DNA from: Favolaschia claudopus | Lineage: Eukaryota; Basidiomycota; Agaricomycetes; Agaricales; Mycenaceae | Direction: 5' to 3' | DNA: 64,000 nt | NCBI GenBank assembly: GCA_037176885.1 | Contig: JAWWNJ010000050.1 | Coordinates: 124,001 to 188,000, forward strand | Shown: positions 22,623-35,291 of the stretch, in pieces | Layout: every line of letters begins with the position of its first letter | Numbering within the stretch: position 1 is the stretch's first letter | The notes under the pieces: model-generated | What the model saw: the letters and a program-made list of their open reading frames with translations, nothing else | Database searches by the model: none | What the model was told of the DNA's origin: nothing | Made by a program: the position numbers and the translations under genes

Positions 22623-23759
22623 TTGCTTGTTCCGCATATTGTTTCTTCATTGCAACCCAATCTTGAGTCCGAGTCTAGATGAGAGATATTTAGCAACATT
22701 GCGTGTTTTCTTTACAAGACGTCCCTATTTTTCTTTGAAATTGACAGGAACTCTTTTTCTGTTTACTCTGCTCGAATGACTGTGTTGAGAATATATCTGA
22801 CTGGCCTCGTCTTCAATGTATCGCGAAGAGGAGAACATTGTGATTGGAGTCATGTGACCGTGTTGCACTTCCTGCGAAATGCCTGGATCCGATGACAGTT
22901 CACTTCGAGAATTTATTATATGGTTCAATAACTTTTGAGGTAACAAAAGTTGTCTCTTACACGGCTATCCCCCCAGTCATCGGAATTCTATGTCAATCCA
23001 ATGGATGACGAAGATTCGTATATCGATTGCTCTCCGCATGAAAACTCTTCGAAATCCTATGGGTCCCATCAATTCCTTTGGAAAGCCAGTGGAAAATTGG
23101 ACGGCGATCAGCATCAATCCCGGCCGTTACCAAGAGATACGGTCAAACCGTTTGGAATCCAATGAATATACGCCCCATAAAATTCCGGTGTCTGGCGGGA
23201 TAGACGTGTAGTGTGTCAGTAGCAATTCTAACCTATTAACTCAAGCACTTATGCGCCCATGGCAAATCGGTACTGGTTTTTGTCTGCGAAACCACAGGGT
23301 ACAGCCACTCGGTAAGCTCCGAAGGTCCGACGATGTGATCAAATCCATCAAACCGGTCTCGGCCGGAAATCGAACCGTGCCCATCCCGCGTATGTACCCT
23401 ACCTGGGATTGTGTAAATAGCATTGCAAGAAGGTAATCTACAAATGTACTGGAGCAAAACTTCGAAAAATCGGTTTTCCGTGTTTTGCACGGCAATTTCG
23501 CGCTTTTGATTGCGGATCACTCGGACCGGTGGCTGTGCAGGAGCATCCCGATTTCTTGGTTAGGATATTTCACTTTCACTGTGGGGTCCGGAAGAAGGAG
23601 TCCGGGGTTGCAGAGGCAGAATGGCAGAGAAAGACTTGATTACCTGCCTCAAACTTGCGAGTTTAGTACACACAATTTTGGTTTTCGCTGTAAATTTCGC
23701 GTTTTGTAACCCTAAGTTAGGAGTACCTCCGATTCCTCTGAAATAAAGATTTCACCTAT
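22623..23759. other. Intergenic, nothing recognised
   Basis: No gene is supported. Several short frames overlap on both strands without domains. It may include the 3' end of the DIRS-like element, whose boundary I cannot fix. Confidence 0.4.
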
Positions 23760-23886
23760 AAACCATACCCTAGTTCCTGCTAAATCTCGAATCCCGAAGG
23801 ATTTTGAGCAAAATTGGGACTGGTCTGAAGTTTTGGCCGCAACCATATGAAGCGGGGAATCCGCGAGAAGGTGCATCCGCAAGGTT

Positions 23887-26232
23887 TTACGCTGATGGGA
23901 CGTAGATGATATTGGGAGTAATGAGGAGACCAGAGGAGATAGCGAAGGTGCGACGCGCGCATAGGTTGATGTCAACCTTAGGAGAACGCCCCTTAACATG
24001 AGCGCCGATCGCGCCCTTGTTGTCCGAGCGAATCAAAAGATGGGTGTCGCGGACGTTGAGTTGCTCGAGGAACCTGAAAAGTAACTCAATGGCGACGGCC
24101 TCCAGCCAACAGATGTCGATCCCCGGCCGCTTCCAGTCTGGCGTGAGTTGTAGCGCATACCAATAGGTACCGATAACAACTGCTACACCCCAGGATGTAC
24201 TCGCATCGACATAGATGCCTAGATCCTGCAGGGGACCCAGTGGACGAAGCTGGCGGAATGAGGAGACATCGATGAGCTTGGTTTCCCACCAACGCAGAGT
24301 GTTGCGCGCGGAATTCGACAAGTAACGGCGAGCACTTGTACCCGGCCATTAAATTCGAAAAAACCGCGAGGTGGGAAGCGCCATCGGGATAGATGAAGCA
24401 GAGGTGACAGAGCGAGCCATGAATCTCCTGTATATCAAGAAGCTCGTGTTTAGATGACTTCTTCATCATGTTGCGAACTCGAGCAAGATACTTGAGGCGC
24501 TTCTCATCAGGGAGGGAGACACGTCGGTTGGGCAAGTCCCAAAGAAAGCCGAGATAGATGATCGAGTCGAAGAAGTCAGCACCTGTCTTGGTGGGATGCC
24601 AAGGTGTGTTCAGAGGAAGAATGGGAGCAAGGATGGATGTACGATTGAAATGGTAAGAGAAGCGGTCTGAGAAAGAAGATGCTGAGGGGAAACGGACAAC
24701 GGGAAGGTCGTCCTCATATTTGAGAACGCGACCGTGAATGCCAATCTCTGCCTGCCAAATATCAACAAGGGCGTTGCAGATCTGCCCCGCATTACTGCTA
24801 GCCGACGCAAGACCAAAAGGACAACAGTGATCAAGATAGAATTTTTGGTCGTAGTGCACAACAAGGAATGGTTTATGATGAGGAAGTACGGGGCATGTAC
24901 GATGAAAGGATTTAATATCGAAAGCACAGGCTTGTGCGCCGGGAGGAGCTGAGGCAACCTGAGAGAGAGAAGTGTGAGGAACAGGTAGGAAACATGTTTA
25001 CAGAGGACGAGGAGAGAAAGATGACAAGCAGATAAGCTTGATAAGATGAAGGACGCCGTCGCGCCAGAGGTGAGGAGAGGGACGTCGTCACGCCAGATTG
25101 ATGACCTCCGCCGAAGCTTTGGCATAAAGGTGCGCAAAGCACACGAAGAAAATGGTGGGGGGGTAAAACATACAGCGAATCTCGTTGGAAAATCCTCCTT
25201 CGCAATGAACGAATTCACCGCAGGAGTGCCGGAGATCTTGTCACCCTTTGAAAGGTTCCGGCAAACTCTATTCTTCGGCGGCAAATCTGGGCCCTCATCG
25301 TGAGAAGCGACGATGAGGGGCGAGGCGTAAAAGGCGCCACGGCAGACCATTTCCATCTCGGACCGCGAGAATGGACTCTCCATGCGTCCGGCTTCCAGCT
25401 CGGTGCGCAGGTACTCCAAGACTGTCTCGCGTTCCGACAAGGCTGAGGGGTGGTTGGGAATGATGACCGTGGAGGAGAGGCGAGGAAGACGACCGAGAGA
25501 GAAGCCATAGCGCAGATTGCGGATGAGGTGGGGATAGGCTGAGGTGAGATTGTGCTTCGCTAAAAGGTGTCGACATCATACGGCTGCACCACGCGGTCAA
25601 GCAACGAGGAGAAGTCGTTCACGCCGCGCGGGTGCGGACGCAGATGCACTGCCGGGAGCAAGTCAGGATATGTGAGAGTAGTAGGTGTAGGATTAGAGAT
25701 GTGCTCAAGAAAAGAAAGCGGATGAGGCACAAAATCAGGGTATGATGACCCCGTCTCGTACTCTTTGACACATGGGATGTCTTGCCAGGGCGGGGTGATT
25801 GCCGCCGCAGAGGGAGCAGGCATGGACTCGGTCTGCGTCATGGGCAACAGTGCAGGACTTGTTGATGTTGAAGCCGATGCAGAGGGACTTTGAGCCTTGG
25901 CCACGAAAAGGTTTGATGGTGCGAATGTCGCGAGTTTCGACGAGAAGTCGGGAGAAATGATCTGTCCCGTCTTGAAATGTGGCTTTTGTGGAGGAGTGAT
26001 CTTGTGCCATGTGCGGCCCTGCGCAGATGAGGCAGCAGGGGGTGCGATCCCGAGCAGCGGATCCCTCGCGGATGATTGGAGGAGCACCCCGCGGTTCGTC
26101 GCCTCGAGTACGCCGGGGCTGCTTGGTGGCAGACGGATTCTGATCGTCATGAAGGGCGCGCTTGGAAGGCGAGGACGCAGGTGTAGCGGGCGGTAGCGAC
26201 GAGGGGGTCATGCTGTCACGATTGAATGACAA
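23887..26232 (-). pseudogene. Zinc-finger + RT + RNase H ORF, frameshifted
   Basis: The 5' part (25735-26232) has two Cys/His clusters: CCLICAGPHMAQDH, and a longer one with SLCIGF, HACSLCGGNHPALARH and MC. The frame shifts near 25770 and again near 25561, where DTF meets a TAG and LAKHNLTSAYPHLIRNLRYG resumes one base away. The RT N-terminus (VNSFIAKEDFPTRF) is followed by one or two likely introns; a good acceptor CTCTCTCTCAG precedes exon 24958 downward, where ACAFDIKSFHRTCP carries the first catalytic Asp. YEDD is at 24707-24718. A further frameshift is near 24320. RNase H follows, and YVPSA is cut by a TAA where family members have a Glu codon (E-N-x-A-D). The product is not functional. 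Confidence 0.75.
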
Positions 26233-26606
26233 TCTTATCGCGACAACGCCTTAATCTTATCCACCGCCCTCGCCATTCTTTTTCATGACCGTCGTCCACA
26301 CACATGATCACACGCGCTATCTATCATTCACTGCCGCGTCACAGGTATGAACCATGAGGACAATGCACCCTTCCCATCGTTCACCACAGTCCTTTTGCAA
26401 CAACATGGGAGCCACATGTTTGCCATGCCATAAAGGGAGGGAAGCCTCATGGATGACGACAGGTTGAAGAACGTTCCGCAGAACACATGTTTCCCACACG
26501 CTTGACACTTAGAGTACGCATGTAGTTAATAGTTCACACGGTTCAGTAGACAGTATAAGTAGAGTAGTTTATTTGCCCTTGTACCCCTAGTCCTTTTATT
26601 CTCGAG

Positions 26607-27709
26607 CTAATACCGCACCACCCAACCCCTTGTCTTAGACCTGGGGCGCGAGGCTTGATTGTGACACGTGCCGAGGGAGCGTATGTAATCGTGAGTGCTC
26701 TGTGCAATACCAATGCGCTGCTCCCAAAGACGGTGGTCAAAAATGCCGTCTCGGAACAGCTCATAGCGGAGCTTTCGCTCGACAGGGCTCCAGATCGACA
26801 TGGACTCCTCAAAACAATCAAGGTTGGCGAAGAACAGTACGGGTTTCTCGAATTCCGAGGCGTGAGTGTACTTCGGGCCGGAGGGGTTAGCGGGGTCTAG
26901 CGGCGGGCACAGGAGCTTGAACGAATTGAGGAGGTTGCGAGCGGATTGGCGCCAGAGTCCAGGCGTAAGTTGAGCTTCATCTTCTTCACCCAGTTCTTTG
27001 AGCGCCTTGGCGACGTTTACGACCATGACGGATGACGGAGCTATCAGGGAGGAGGTTTGGACGGCAGTGATGGTGGTGTTTGGGATGGAATGAGGATAGT
27101 CGAAGGCTTGTCTAAGTATCTTGTCGCTCCACCAGTGGAGAGGAAAATAAATCTTGTGGTGTAGAGAAACGTGGAAGATGTCGGGGATGGGAGTCTCACC
27201 GGTTGCGACAGCGGAAACGATGCGTGGGTTGACCATGAGCTGCGTTCCGAATATAGAGTAGGACGGGCAGCCTTGGCTTTCTCGGCCTCTCTGGCGGCAC
27301 GTTCAGCCTCGCGCTTTGCCTTCTCATCCATATCAGCCCGGGCAGCCTTCATGCGCTCGGTAGCGATGAAGATCGTCATATACACAGGAAGAGGTCCCGT
27401 GGATTCAACAACATCCTTCGATGCGACGAGAAGAGACTTTTCTTCGTCGGTGTAAGTGAAATGAGAAAGGAGGGGAGCGCCAACATCAAGAGTGCCGACA
27501 CCAGCAGTGGAGGCAGCGGCGTCTTGGTAAGCGTGAGTCAGTGCAAGACTAGTCTCATTAGTGCGTTCGATAACCAGATTTCGAGCGTTCTTAGGCGCGA
27601 GATTCATCCCAACTGGCGCAGGAACTTCTGGTGGTGTTGTCATATAGGCGGCGAAGTCAAAAGTGGACGGGAGAGGAAGTGGGAGGCCGGAAAGAGATGT
27701 GGTGGTCAT
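26607..27709 (-). pseudogene. Gag-like ORF of the DIRS-like element
   Basis: The first frame starts with ATG at 27709 (MTTTSLSGLPLPLP) and includes a charged coiled coil (MDEKAKREAERAAREAEKAK). At about 27255 the coding signal moves one base, into SIFGTQLMVNPRIVSAVATG, and continues to 26607 with LGEEDEAQLTPGLWRQSARN and HASEFEKPVLFFANLDCF. The product would be a structural protein of the retroelement; I do not recognise a finer domain. One indel breaks it. Confidence 0.6.
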
Positions 27710-27936
27710 GCTTGAGAGCAGACGCGACGATGAGCGGAGGTGATCAGGAGATCAGTGGCTATGTCGGCAGGCCCGGCACGATCCGCCGTGCTCTTGTCTA
27801 GCTTGCCGTACACTCAGCCAGGCTCGCAAGCTCGCCTTTGGCTGAGCTCCCACGTACCTCCAGGTTGACCACCATTATGCATATGGCAATTTGGTGCTTG
27901 GTTCTTTGGTTTTTCTGTAGACTTTCCAATACTTTT

Positions 27937-27965
27937 TACTGTACTATTTCGACCGTAACTTCAAC
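27937..27965 (+). repeat. Solo terminal repeat of the 234-bp TA-MITE family
   Basis: TA followed by CTGTACTATTTCGACCGTA is identical to the left end of the MITE at 62707-62940, after which similarity fades. No right end is found downstream, so this is a truncated copy. Confidence 0.7.
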
Positions 27966-28716
27966 AAACATCACTGATCACCGTGACCCATGTGTCACGC
28001 CATTCCTGCCGCGGAAATTGAACCGCGACCACCGTAATGCGCGGCCAGCGAAATGTTCAGCGAGTTGGTTGGTGAAGGGAGTAACACCAGAATGTTGAAT
28101 AGTAACGGCGTTGAGAGGTTCGAGCCTTTTATATCGCTCACCCCTTGCTCTACTGCAGAGTATTTATGCCTTATGTAAGGCAGTGACGACTAGTATTTAC
28201 GGGAATCGCAGTACACCGCCAACCCAGACTGAGACCTGTGTGATCTCAATGCCGAGTGTCAATTGAGGCCCACGGTTGGTCTCAAAAAGAGGCAATGTTG
28301 ATGTCAAAAGTCATTCCATTCGGCTTATCATTTTGGTCTCAGTCTGAGCGCCACCTCATTTTGAGCTCAATGACTGACATCGAAATCAAGCTTTCATCCA
28401 GCCTCTCTGGGAGCACAGGCTGTGTGTGGCGTTGACGAAATTATAAATATGAATCACACCGGTTTCAAGATTGGGAACAGGCTGATATTGGGATATAAAA
28501 TAGTACATACAGTTCTGTACGGTAGTTATGATCGTCAGCTAGGAAGGGTTCGAACGGTGGATCCTGCAGACAGGCGTCAGTGGGCACGTAACTGCCAACA
28601 GGACGTTTGCTGGCGCAAGCCCACGGAAAACGATTATAGTGTCGTCGGGAGCTATTGATCGAGGAGAGGACTTTGACGGTTGCATTTGCTCGGGTGGCAA
28701 CTGTGTTGCGGAGGGC

Positions 28717-28740
28717 GGGAGGGAGGGAGGGAGGGAGGGA
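28717..28740. repeat. (GGGA)6 microsatellite
   Basis: Six exact GGGA units on the plus strand. The G-runs could fold as a G-quadruplex; no function is implied by the neighbours. Confidence 0.9.
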
Positions 28741-30165
28741 AGCAGTACACGATCGATCGGGGACGAAGGGCGGGTGAGGCAGGACATGCATATGAAGAAG
28801 TCCGGTTAGTCGTTGACTCAGCCAAGGGAACGGAGACACACCAACGAACATCAAACTTTGTCGAGCCACGAGCATCCTGCTCCGTCAACTCTGGGTTGAG
28901 CCGACTTGAAACCTGCAAGAATCTCAAGGCCACGTTGTGGCTTGGCAATGACACGGACATCGAAGAGCTAGCTGGACTTGCAGGAGAAAGACTGAGGTGA
29001 ACTTGATCATGTAGTTGAATGAAGCCAGTCTTGAAAACTTGCACTCAAAGAAGGTCAGCTTGACGAACTTGCAGCCCTGACGCAGACTTGGGCAGGCGCT
29101 TGGAGGAAAGGCGTCTGGTGGATTCTTGTAAGTTAAGGCTTGAGGTGGCTGAGGCTGAGCACGGACCGAGGTCTTGAGAGGTCTTGAGCACACGAAGGGA
29201 AACGAAAAGGTTGATTTGACTGTTTGAAGGGGGGAAAGCGTTGGGGGATGAGTGGGGGGAAGGAAGGAGGGTGAGTCACACGGTAACACTTGACAACGAA
29301 CATGATCAACAAAAACGTGACATCGCGTCATCTCACGTGTTGATGTGGGACTTGGAGGAGATTTTTTTTCAGTCTGCAGAGTCTTTCGTTACTTACGCTC
29401 GTCGCGCTGCCCGAGTGCGAGGCATCTGCGGCGGCTTCAATACATTGTGCATCATGCCCTAAACCCCGTTGTCACCAGTGCCTCGACCTCAGCACCAAGC
29501 TGCGTGAATGCAGGCTTGGCATCGCGGCTGCCGGCAGCCGCCCACAACGATGACCTCCATGCTGCATCTGCCCTGGGTGTAATACCGATAAACACTTAAA
29601 TCGGACTTTATCTTATATGCTTTGGCGGTAATTGTCTTTCGGCTACTTAGCGCTACTAACAAAGTACTCTCAGCAACTTGGCAAGGGAGACAATATATTG
29701 AGAGCAGGACAAGGAATCAAAACGGGGTTGTAATTGAGTCCAGAGCGATCACAAATCTGAGTTCATTTTGAGCTCGGAAAAAAGATGTCAATTTGGAATC
29801 AAGACGAGACCGAATTGGTGTCATCAAACAATCTCAAATCAAGGTTTCAGCTTGGTCTCACCAAGACCCCACTCCAGGTTGGTGGTGTAGTTATCCTCGA
29901 ATACTCTGCAAACCTTGTTGCAGACATTCTTTCCACTTGATTGGAAAAAGCTGCTTCCCCAAATATATACAGCAACCTTCTTGAAATGTGTTTTACAATC
30001 GAGGAAAGTAGGCCTTTGCCGCGACGTGCTCTAAATTTTGAGTATAATATCACTGCACTCGGGCCTTCAGGGAGTCCATCATTTCAAAAATAGATTCCTC
30101 TTTGTCGGCGCGAACTTTGGCGAGAAAGGACGGACATTTGTCATCAGCTTCAGATGAGCAATTAT

Positions 30166-33100
30166 TCAGCAAACACGTAGATGCACCGCATGGCGTGTCA
30201 TACCAGTAATCACCGTCACATCCCGCACAATGACTCGAACTCGATGTTGAAGTTCAGCTTGAACCAGTTCGACGCATTCAGCTAATGCCCCTTTGATACC
30301 TGCTTTCAATGCCTCAAATATGGGAACAGCCGAGCCTTCAATGAAGCTTTCATTTGACTGAAAAATATCATTGTTCGGTATCATGCAGGGAAGGGTGCAC
30401 TTGCCTCCTGTGTGAGGTGAGCAATGGCAGAGGTTGTTGATCTTGAAGCAACTCACTTTCATTCTGGCAAATCGATTCCGCCCTGGAGTTATTGCTGCAA
30501 CTGAAGCATATTGAGGAGACAATCGTGCTTTCATCAACGGTGCCCAAGTGCGTCTCGCTTGCCGCTGCTGAATGGTAATCCCCTTAGTAATCGTAGAAGA
30601 CAGGTCCTGCACCGAGGTTTCAATTGAATGGAGAGATTTGTCCACCGATCTGTGCCGCAGGTTCGAAACACTGCTGCTAATGGCAGTATGAATACTCTAT
30701 CCAGATATTCAGAAAGCCAGGTTAAAACACATGGAATGGCACCACCTTCATGCAGTGGAGGACGGTACGTGGAATATCTTCATTGAACACAACATGCCAT
30801 AGCCTCTGCAGAGACTCGGAATCGGCGATTGGGGAAGTAAAGAGCGCATTAAGGTTTGTGGAGCCGAATTCTCCTTGACGCCGCATGAGTGCAAGGTATT
30901 GATTCCATTTGTGCGTCTCCGCGACAGCTTGAAAGACATGAAGACTTTGTTGCTTGGCCTTAAAATGCGTATGTGATGTGACCTCCGATGAGAAAGGCGG
31001 AAGGCTTACCGCATCAATAAGTGGGCTGGATTCATCTACGATCATTGCAAACATCTTCTCGATGGATTGGACCAAGGAGGCAACCTCTTGTTCGCACTCC
31101 TGCGATGTTAACAGTGAGCAGAGGAAGCACGACAAGAACAGGTTAGCACCTTCTCCAATCGTATCTCGCTCCCCTCATCATCACCCTCTACAGTGATGGA
31201 ACTTTGATTGAGCAGTTGATAGGTAAGAAACAGCAAATGAATAGCGTCTGAAACACCCTGACGCTCCCCTATATGCATTGTATGTGTGTACAGTGCAGGT
31301 ATACCAGTCTGGCGGAACAGTGAATATTGGACTGGTTAGTGCCAGAAAACTAACTTCGCTTTTCGATGAAAATATTGCGGTCTTAGTTGGGCTGTGATCA
31401 TGTAGAATACTGGATGGGGACTGAGTGTCCAGTGGAACTGAGAGTACAAGAACCGCACAGGTAATCCGAACTGCCGACACAGAAAATAGGGATTGGTCGA
31501 GGTGGTGCAGACGCCCCGGAGACATTGGCGTAGATACTTTGATACTTGTGTTGCAATGCGGATATCACGGCAAGACATCGACCTTGCTGGACAGATATCC
31601 CTATTAAGCGCTGTTGGCCCTCAAATAGCCACGTACCGCCAATTCTTTCTGTCTCTGGCACATAGCTATGCCGAGACTTGCCCTGAGTTTCCGTGTTTCG
31701 GGAAGTCGGGAATGTTTCGAGTCCTTTGGCTGCTTTTTTTGACTTTTGTGGGTCTTGAGCTGATTGGTAAGCTCTTCAATCTCCTACAGAGGTGGATTCA
31801 GTAAAGGCGATTTCCTGTGAACTCAAATTTACAGCGTCTTTGCTGGAAGCAGTGTCAGCATTACTTCCGATGACCTGATAAGGAACATCAGCGAAATTGA
31901 CGAAAGATGTTGGTCAGCGGGGCTCACATCATGCTGGGTAAGTACCAAAACAACTGAATCTTCCGCAATTCTGCCGTCGATGATGCTCTGCGAAATGCTA
32001 GACGCACATCAGAATTTCCATCGGAGCAACAAAGTGGCACAAACTGCTTCTTCAAGTAATTCTGTACACCCTGGGCCAATTGTAAGTAAACCACTTGACT
32101 GAATAATCAATCGGAGCCTCTCACCTCATCATCAATTGCCCTGTTGATCGGGGCGACTGACGAGCAGTGATGGTGAGTGAAGAGAAGAGAAGAGTGAGTA
32201 TACCGCTCTTGACTAACCCAGAAATATTGTGTTGGCGTCCTGCATATACTGGTCCGCGACTTTGTTGCGAACTTTAACACAAGAACCAGCAAAATATAAT
32301 CAGGGCAAGGATAGTTCGAACACGGTCGTCTGGATTGAAACACACCAATATCAGCGTCTCCATGGCCTGGAAGGTCGGCGAGAACAATTCCGGAGGAGAG
32401 CACGGGGAAAGGTCCACGTATGTTCACCCTATAAAAAGCTAAGTGAAGAGGCGAAGTTCACGATTCACTCTAATTTCACCTCGCTATGAGGGGCCAAGTC
32501 GCAGCGCCCCAGAAAGGTTTTAACTGGATACCGTCAGCGGGCTATCGATGCGTAGGGACTACATATGCCGACATACCTTTTCCCTGATGTCTTTCGGGGT
32601 ACCGGAAACAGTAGAGGCGTTGCCCAACTTGTCCTTAACAGCAGGATCGTCGAGCAAGTTGTCGATAAGGGAAGATTCCAGCTCTTTTGATTGTTCGGGT
32701 AGCATCTCCTGCTTTTCTACTGTCCCCATCTTTTTCAGATCCTGCCGGCTACCTGTTTTTGAGTTTGAATAAGCTGGAAGATAGTGGCGACCGACTCGGG
32801 ATAGATCTTGAAAAAATTAGGAGCGGTAGCAGTAAATTGATGGACCGATGACAAACATTAGCCAATTTTCCAAGAGAGTCGGGATTGTTCGCGTCGTGAC
32901 TGATGGGCGGGGTGAGTTACCACCCTTGCAACCAGGTGAGTCTCATACACATCAGTTACAAGATGCCTCAGTTCCTGAAATAAAAGTAAGCCTCAAGAAA
33001 GTCAGGAACGGCGATGACGATTCTGGCTGACCGTTTCCCATTGCTGACGAGTCTTAAACAAGACCGTGGCGACCGCTTCTGAACCCTCTTGATATGATAT

Positions 33101-33701
33101 CTCGGTCACAACAGAGGTACAAGCGCCACCCTGAGAAAGGGTCAGTCACATCTTTAGATCTTGAAGATAAACAAATCAACCATATCAGCGGCAGAAAGCA
33201 CGGAGCATCCTAGCAACGCGTTCAGGAGAGTGGACTTGCCGCTCTAAGGAAAGAAAGATTAGAGAAAAGCAGCTGAAAAGACATTCCTGCGAACCCCTGG
33301 GGCTCCTATCAGTACGAAAAGAGGAGGCAGAAGACGAAGACCGCCACCTGTTCTTCCTACCACAGCAACTTTATGATTGGGACGGTAGGCGCCGCCGACG
33401 AGAAGCTTCTCGATTTTTTCCATCTCAATTTGCGCTTCGGAAGGGAGGGAGATACTTCCACCAGGCAAACTTAAATCTCGAACGACGCCAGAGACGAGAT
33501 CTAAGCAGTTCAACGTGAACGCGATGAAAGCAATAGAGAAAAACGAGATTCACGGTACACGTTTTCCAAGTCAACGTCCTTCGTTAGCTCGGGTGTATCA
33601 TCGGTCTGCAGTAAAATACTGTTTAAGTGGCCCTCTCGGAGATCAACTATTACAAACCAAGGAGGAAAGGCTACTCGCAGGACTGAGAGCCATCGGTCCA
33701 C
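30166..33701 (-). CDS. SLIP/dynamin-like P-loop GTPase, many exons
   Basis: Exon-like blocks in order on the minus strand: TDDTPELTKDVDLENVYRE (about 33540-33620); a helical segment leading to KVAVVGRTG (33290-33530); GKSTLLNALLG completing the P-loop (33229-33240 and on); GGACTSVVTEISYQEG, a G2-like block (about 33090-33130); ELRHLVTDVYE; a block with LLDDPAVKDKLGNAS; IRGPFPVLSSGIVLADLPG then HGDAD, the G3 motif (32350-32376); KVRNKVADQYMQDANTIF; VAPINRAIDDE; AEDSVVLVLTQHD, in place of a G4 TKxD. The C-terminal blocks WNQYLALMRRQGEF (30722-31135) and YASVAAITPGRNRFARMK (near 30500) also fit. This set matches nuclear GTPase SLIP-GC-like proteins known in Agaricomycetes. Exon joins are inferred; the P-loop junction near 33250 did not splice cleanly in my reading, so decay is possible. 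Confidence 0.65.
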
Positions 33702-35288
33702 ACAAAGGACTTGGATGGGATGCAGACGTTGTTAGTCACGTGGTGCCCCAGTAACCAATCTGCGTCAAAAGTACGGCTCGATACTGATGGCGGTGGTAAA
33801 TACCGGTATCCAGATACCGGCGGAGTTTGAATTCCCGGCCCGCCGGTCCCTGCGCTCCGGCCGCTGAACAACGGCGCTGAACAGCGGGCAGAATAATTGC
33901 AGGGCCTTGTAGACCACACCACACACTGTATCAGCCCATGTTGAAGAGGTATACTCCACTTGTCTCAGTCTATGTTTTCATCCGGAGCTTTTCAACCAAT
34001 GCAAAAAGGGTGAATATTAATTATAATGCAGAGCTTTGGCTCGGAGCATCGACACAAAATTCCGCATGTCAATCTTATTCAAAGCGCTAGCACCACTATG
34101 GAGCCGTGTTTGCGCAAGCCAGCATTTGTTGAGGCCGCCAAAGTTGCTCAAATGGCTCCAAAACAGGGAATAAGTATATATGCTGGGGAAATCATGCCAA
34201 ACACTCATCGCAGTTCAAATCACGGAACTAGGGGCCTCCTCAAATTATTTTCGGACTCTAGTACAACAACTATGAACTCCCAAGTGATTAAATTAACCAT
34301 CCACGGAGACTGAGAATGGAAACCCCGCACCTACTATAATGTTGTGACACAGATTGACTCGGAAGCAGCTTCGAAACAATACCAAGTTGAAGTTGAGAAG
34401 AGTGGAGATATTGACATAGCCAGAACATACACCGCAGCATTCACTGATTATGGCTTGCATAGATTGTAGGTCTGGACAAAGCAAAATGAGTTGATCATTG
34501 GGAGTTTGAAGATTTGAAGCAATGATTGAGGTCTTGAATTTAGTCGACTGGAAGCAAGCTGCAAGGACAGGAAGCCGAGACGCCGAGAATCATAGTGGAG
34601 AATATATTTGAGTGAGTGCGGTGATACGAGTTCAAGTTAAACTTGAGTTTAGACACGGGTTTAATGAGGAGGTATGCTGCTCCTGCCCAGTCTTCTGGCT
34701 GAGGGATAGGAAAATCAGTCAGAGGAAAGCAATCTCGAAAGAGGTAACCAACAAGAGGCAAAACAGAATCAGAGGCTTGAAATTGAAGTCGATTCGGATT
34801 GTTCGGACAGGGCCAAATTCGGAGCAAAGATCCGTGATTGTGCCCTGCCGCGTCGGATCGTGCATTTCAAACTCCGTCAGTATATTGCCGGGAAGGAAGA
34901 AAAGCTGAAAAGAAACTCACCACTGGCTAGATACAAGGGCCTTCCGAGATAAGAAATTTCCTTATATAGAAGGGGGGGAGGGGGGTCCTAAGGGCCTCGA
35001 GAAAAAACTTTCATATGATTTTTTGTAACTCGGTTCTGAGGGTAATCTCGGCTCCAGATCTTTTCGGGCTGATGGCCGGGGCACTGTGATCATAAGATCA
35101 CAGTACACCATCACCCCTCTCTGGTGCATTTTGACCGCGGGGACTGCGCTCAGTAACATTTGTCACAAACATAACACTTGTAACACCTGTGACCCACTGC
35201 AAGTAAACAGCTCATACGACCAATCTCAGAGCAGAATGCAGTGCAAAAGTGTTCCTTCAGTCAATGATAACCAGCCTGACATTCTGAC
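33702..35288. other. Intergenic, about 1.6 kb
   Basis: No gene is supported. A small perfect palindrome CCGGTATC-CA-GATACCGG lies at 33803-33820. A G-rich run is at about 34970-34985. The rest is AT-rich with scattered stops. Confidence 0.45.
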
Positions 35289-35291
35289 ATT

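Larger units (their letters stand above)
23760..27709 (-). mobile_element. Decayed DIRS-like retroelement
   Basis: It is oriented right to left with a Gag-like ORF, then a zinc-finger plus RT-RNase H ORF. RT has YEDD as catalytic box and CPFGLASASSNAGQIC. RNase H has LGIYVDASTSWG and LLIRSDNKGAIGAH, followed by KGRSPKVDINLCARR, an arrangement I know from DIRS-type elements of basidiomycetes. The tyrosine recombinase expected downstream and the split terminal repeats were not found, so the DIRS label rests on the RT-RNase H layout alone. The coding parts carry several frameshifts and a stop. Confidence 0.6.
27710..30165. other. Intergenic, about 2.4 kb, repeat fragments only
   Basis: No gene is supported. 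It contains a solo end of the TA-MITE at 62707 (27937-27965), a 12-bp inverted pair CAGACTGAGACC at 28225-28236 and 28335-28346, and a (GGGA)6 microsatellite at 28717-28740. Frames in the 28.4-29.6 kb range are low-complexity shadows. Confidence 0.5.

Noticed and set aside
28539..29331. Overlapping frames in both strands around 28.5-29.3 kb
   Set aside because: They arise from the GGGA microsatellite and purine-rich sequence, and show Pro/Ser repeats on one strand only as a result.
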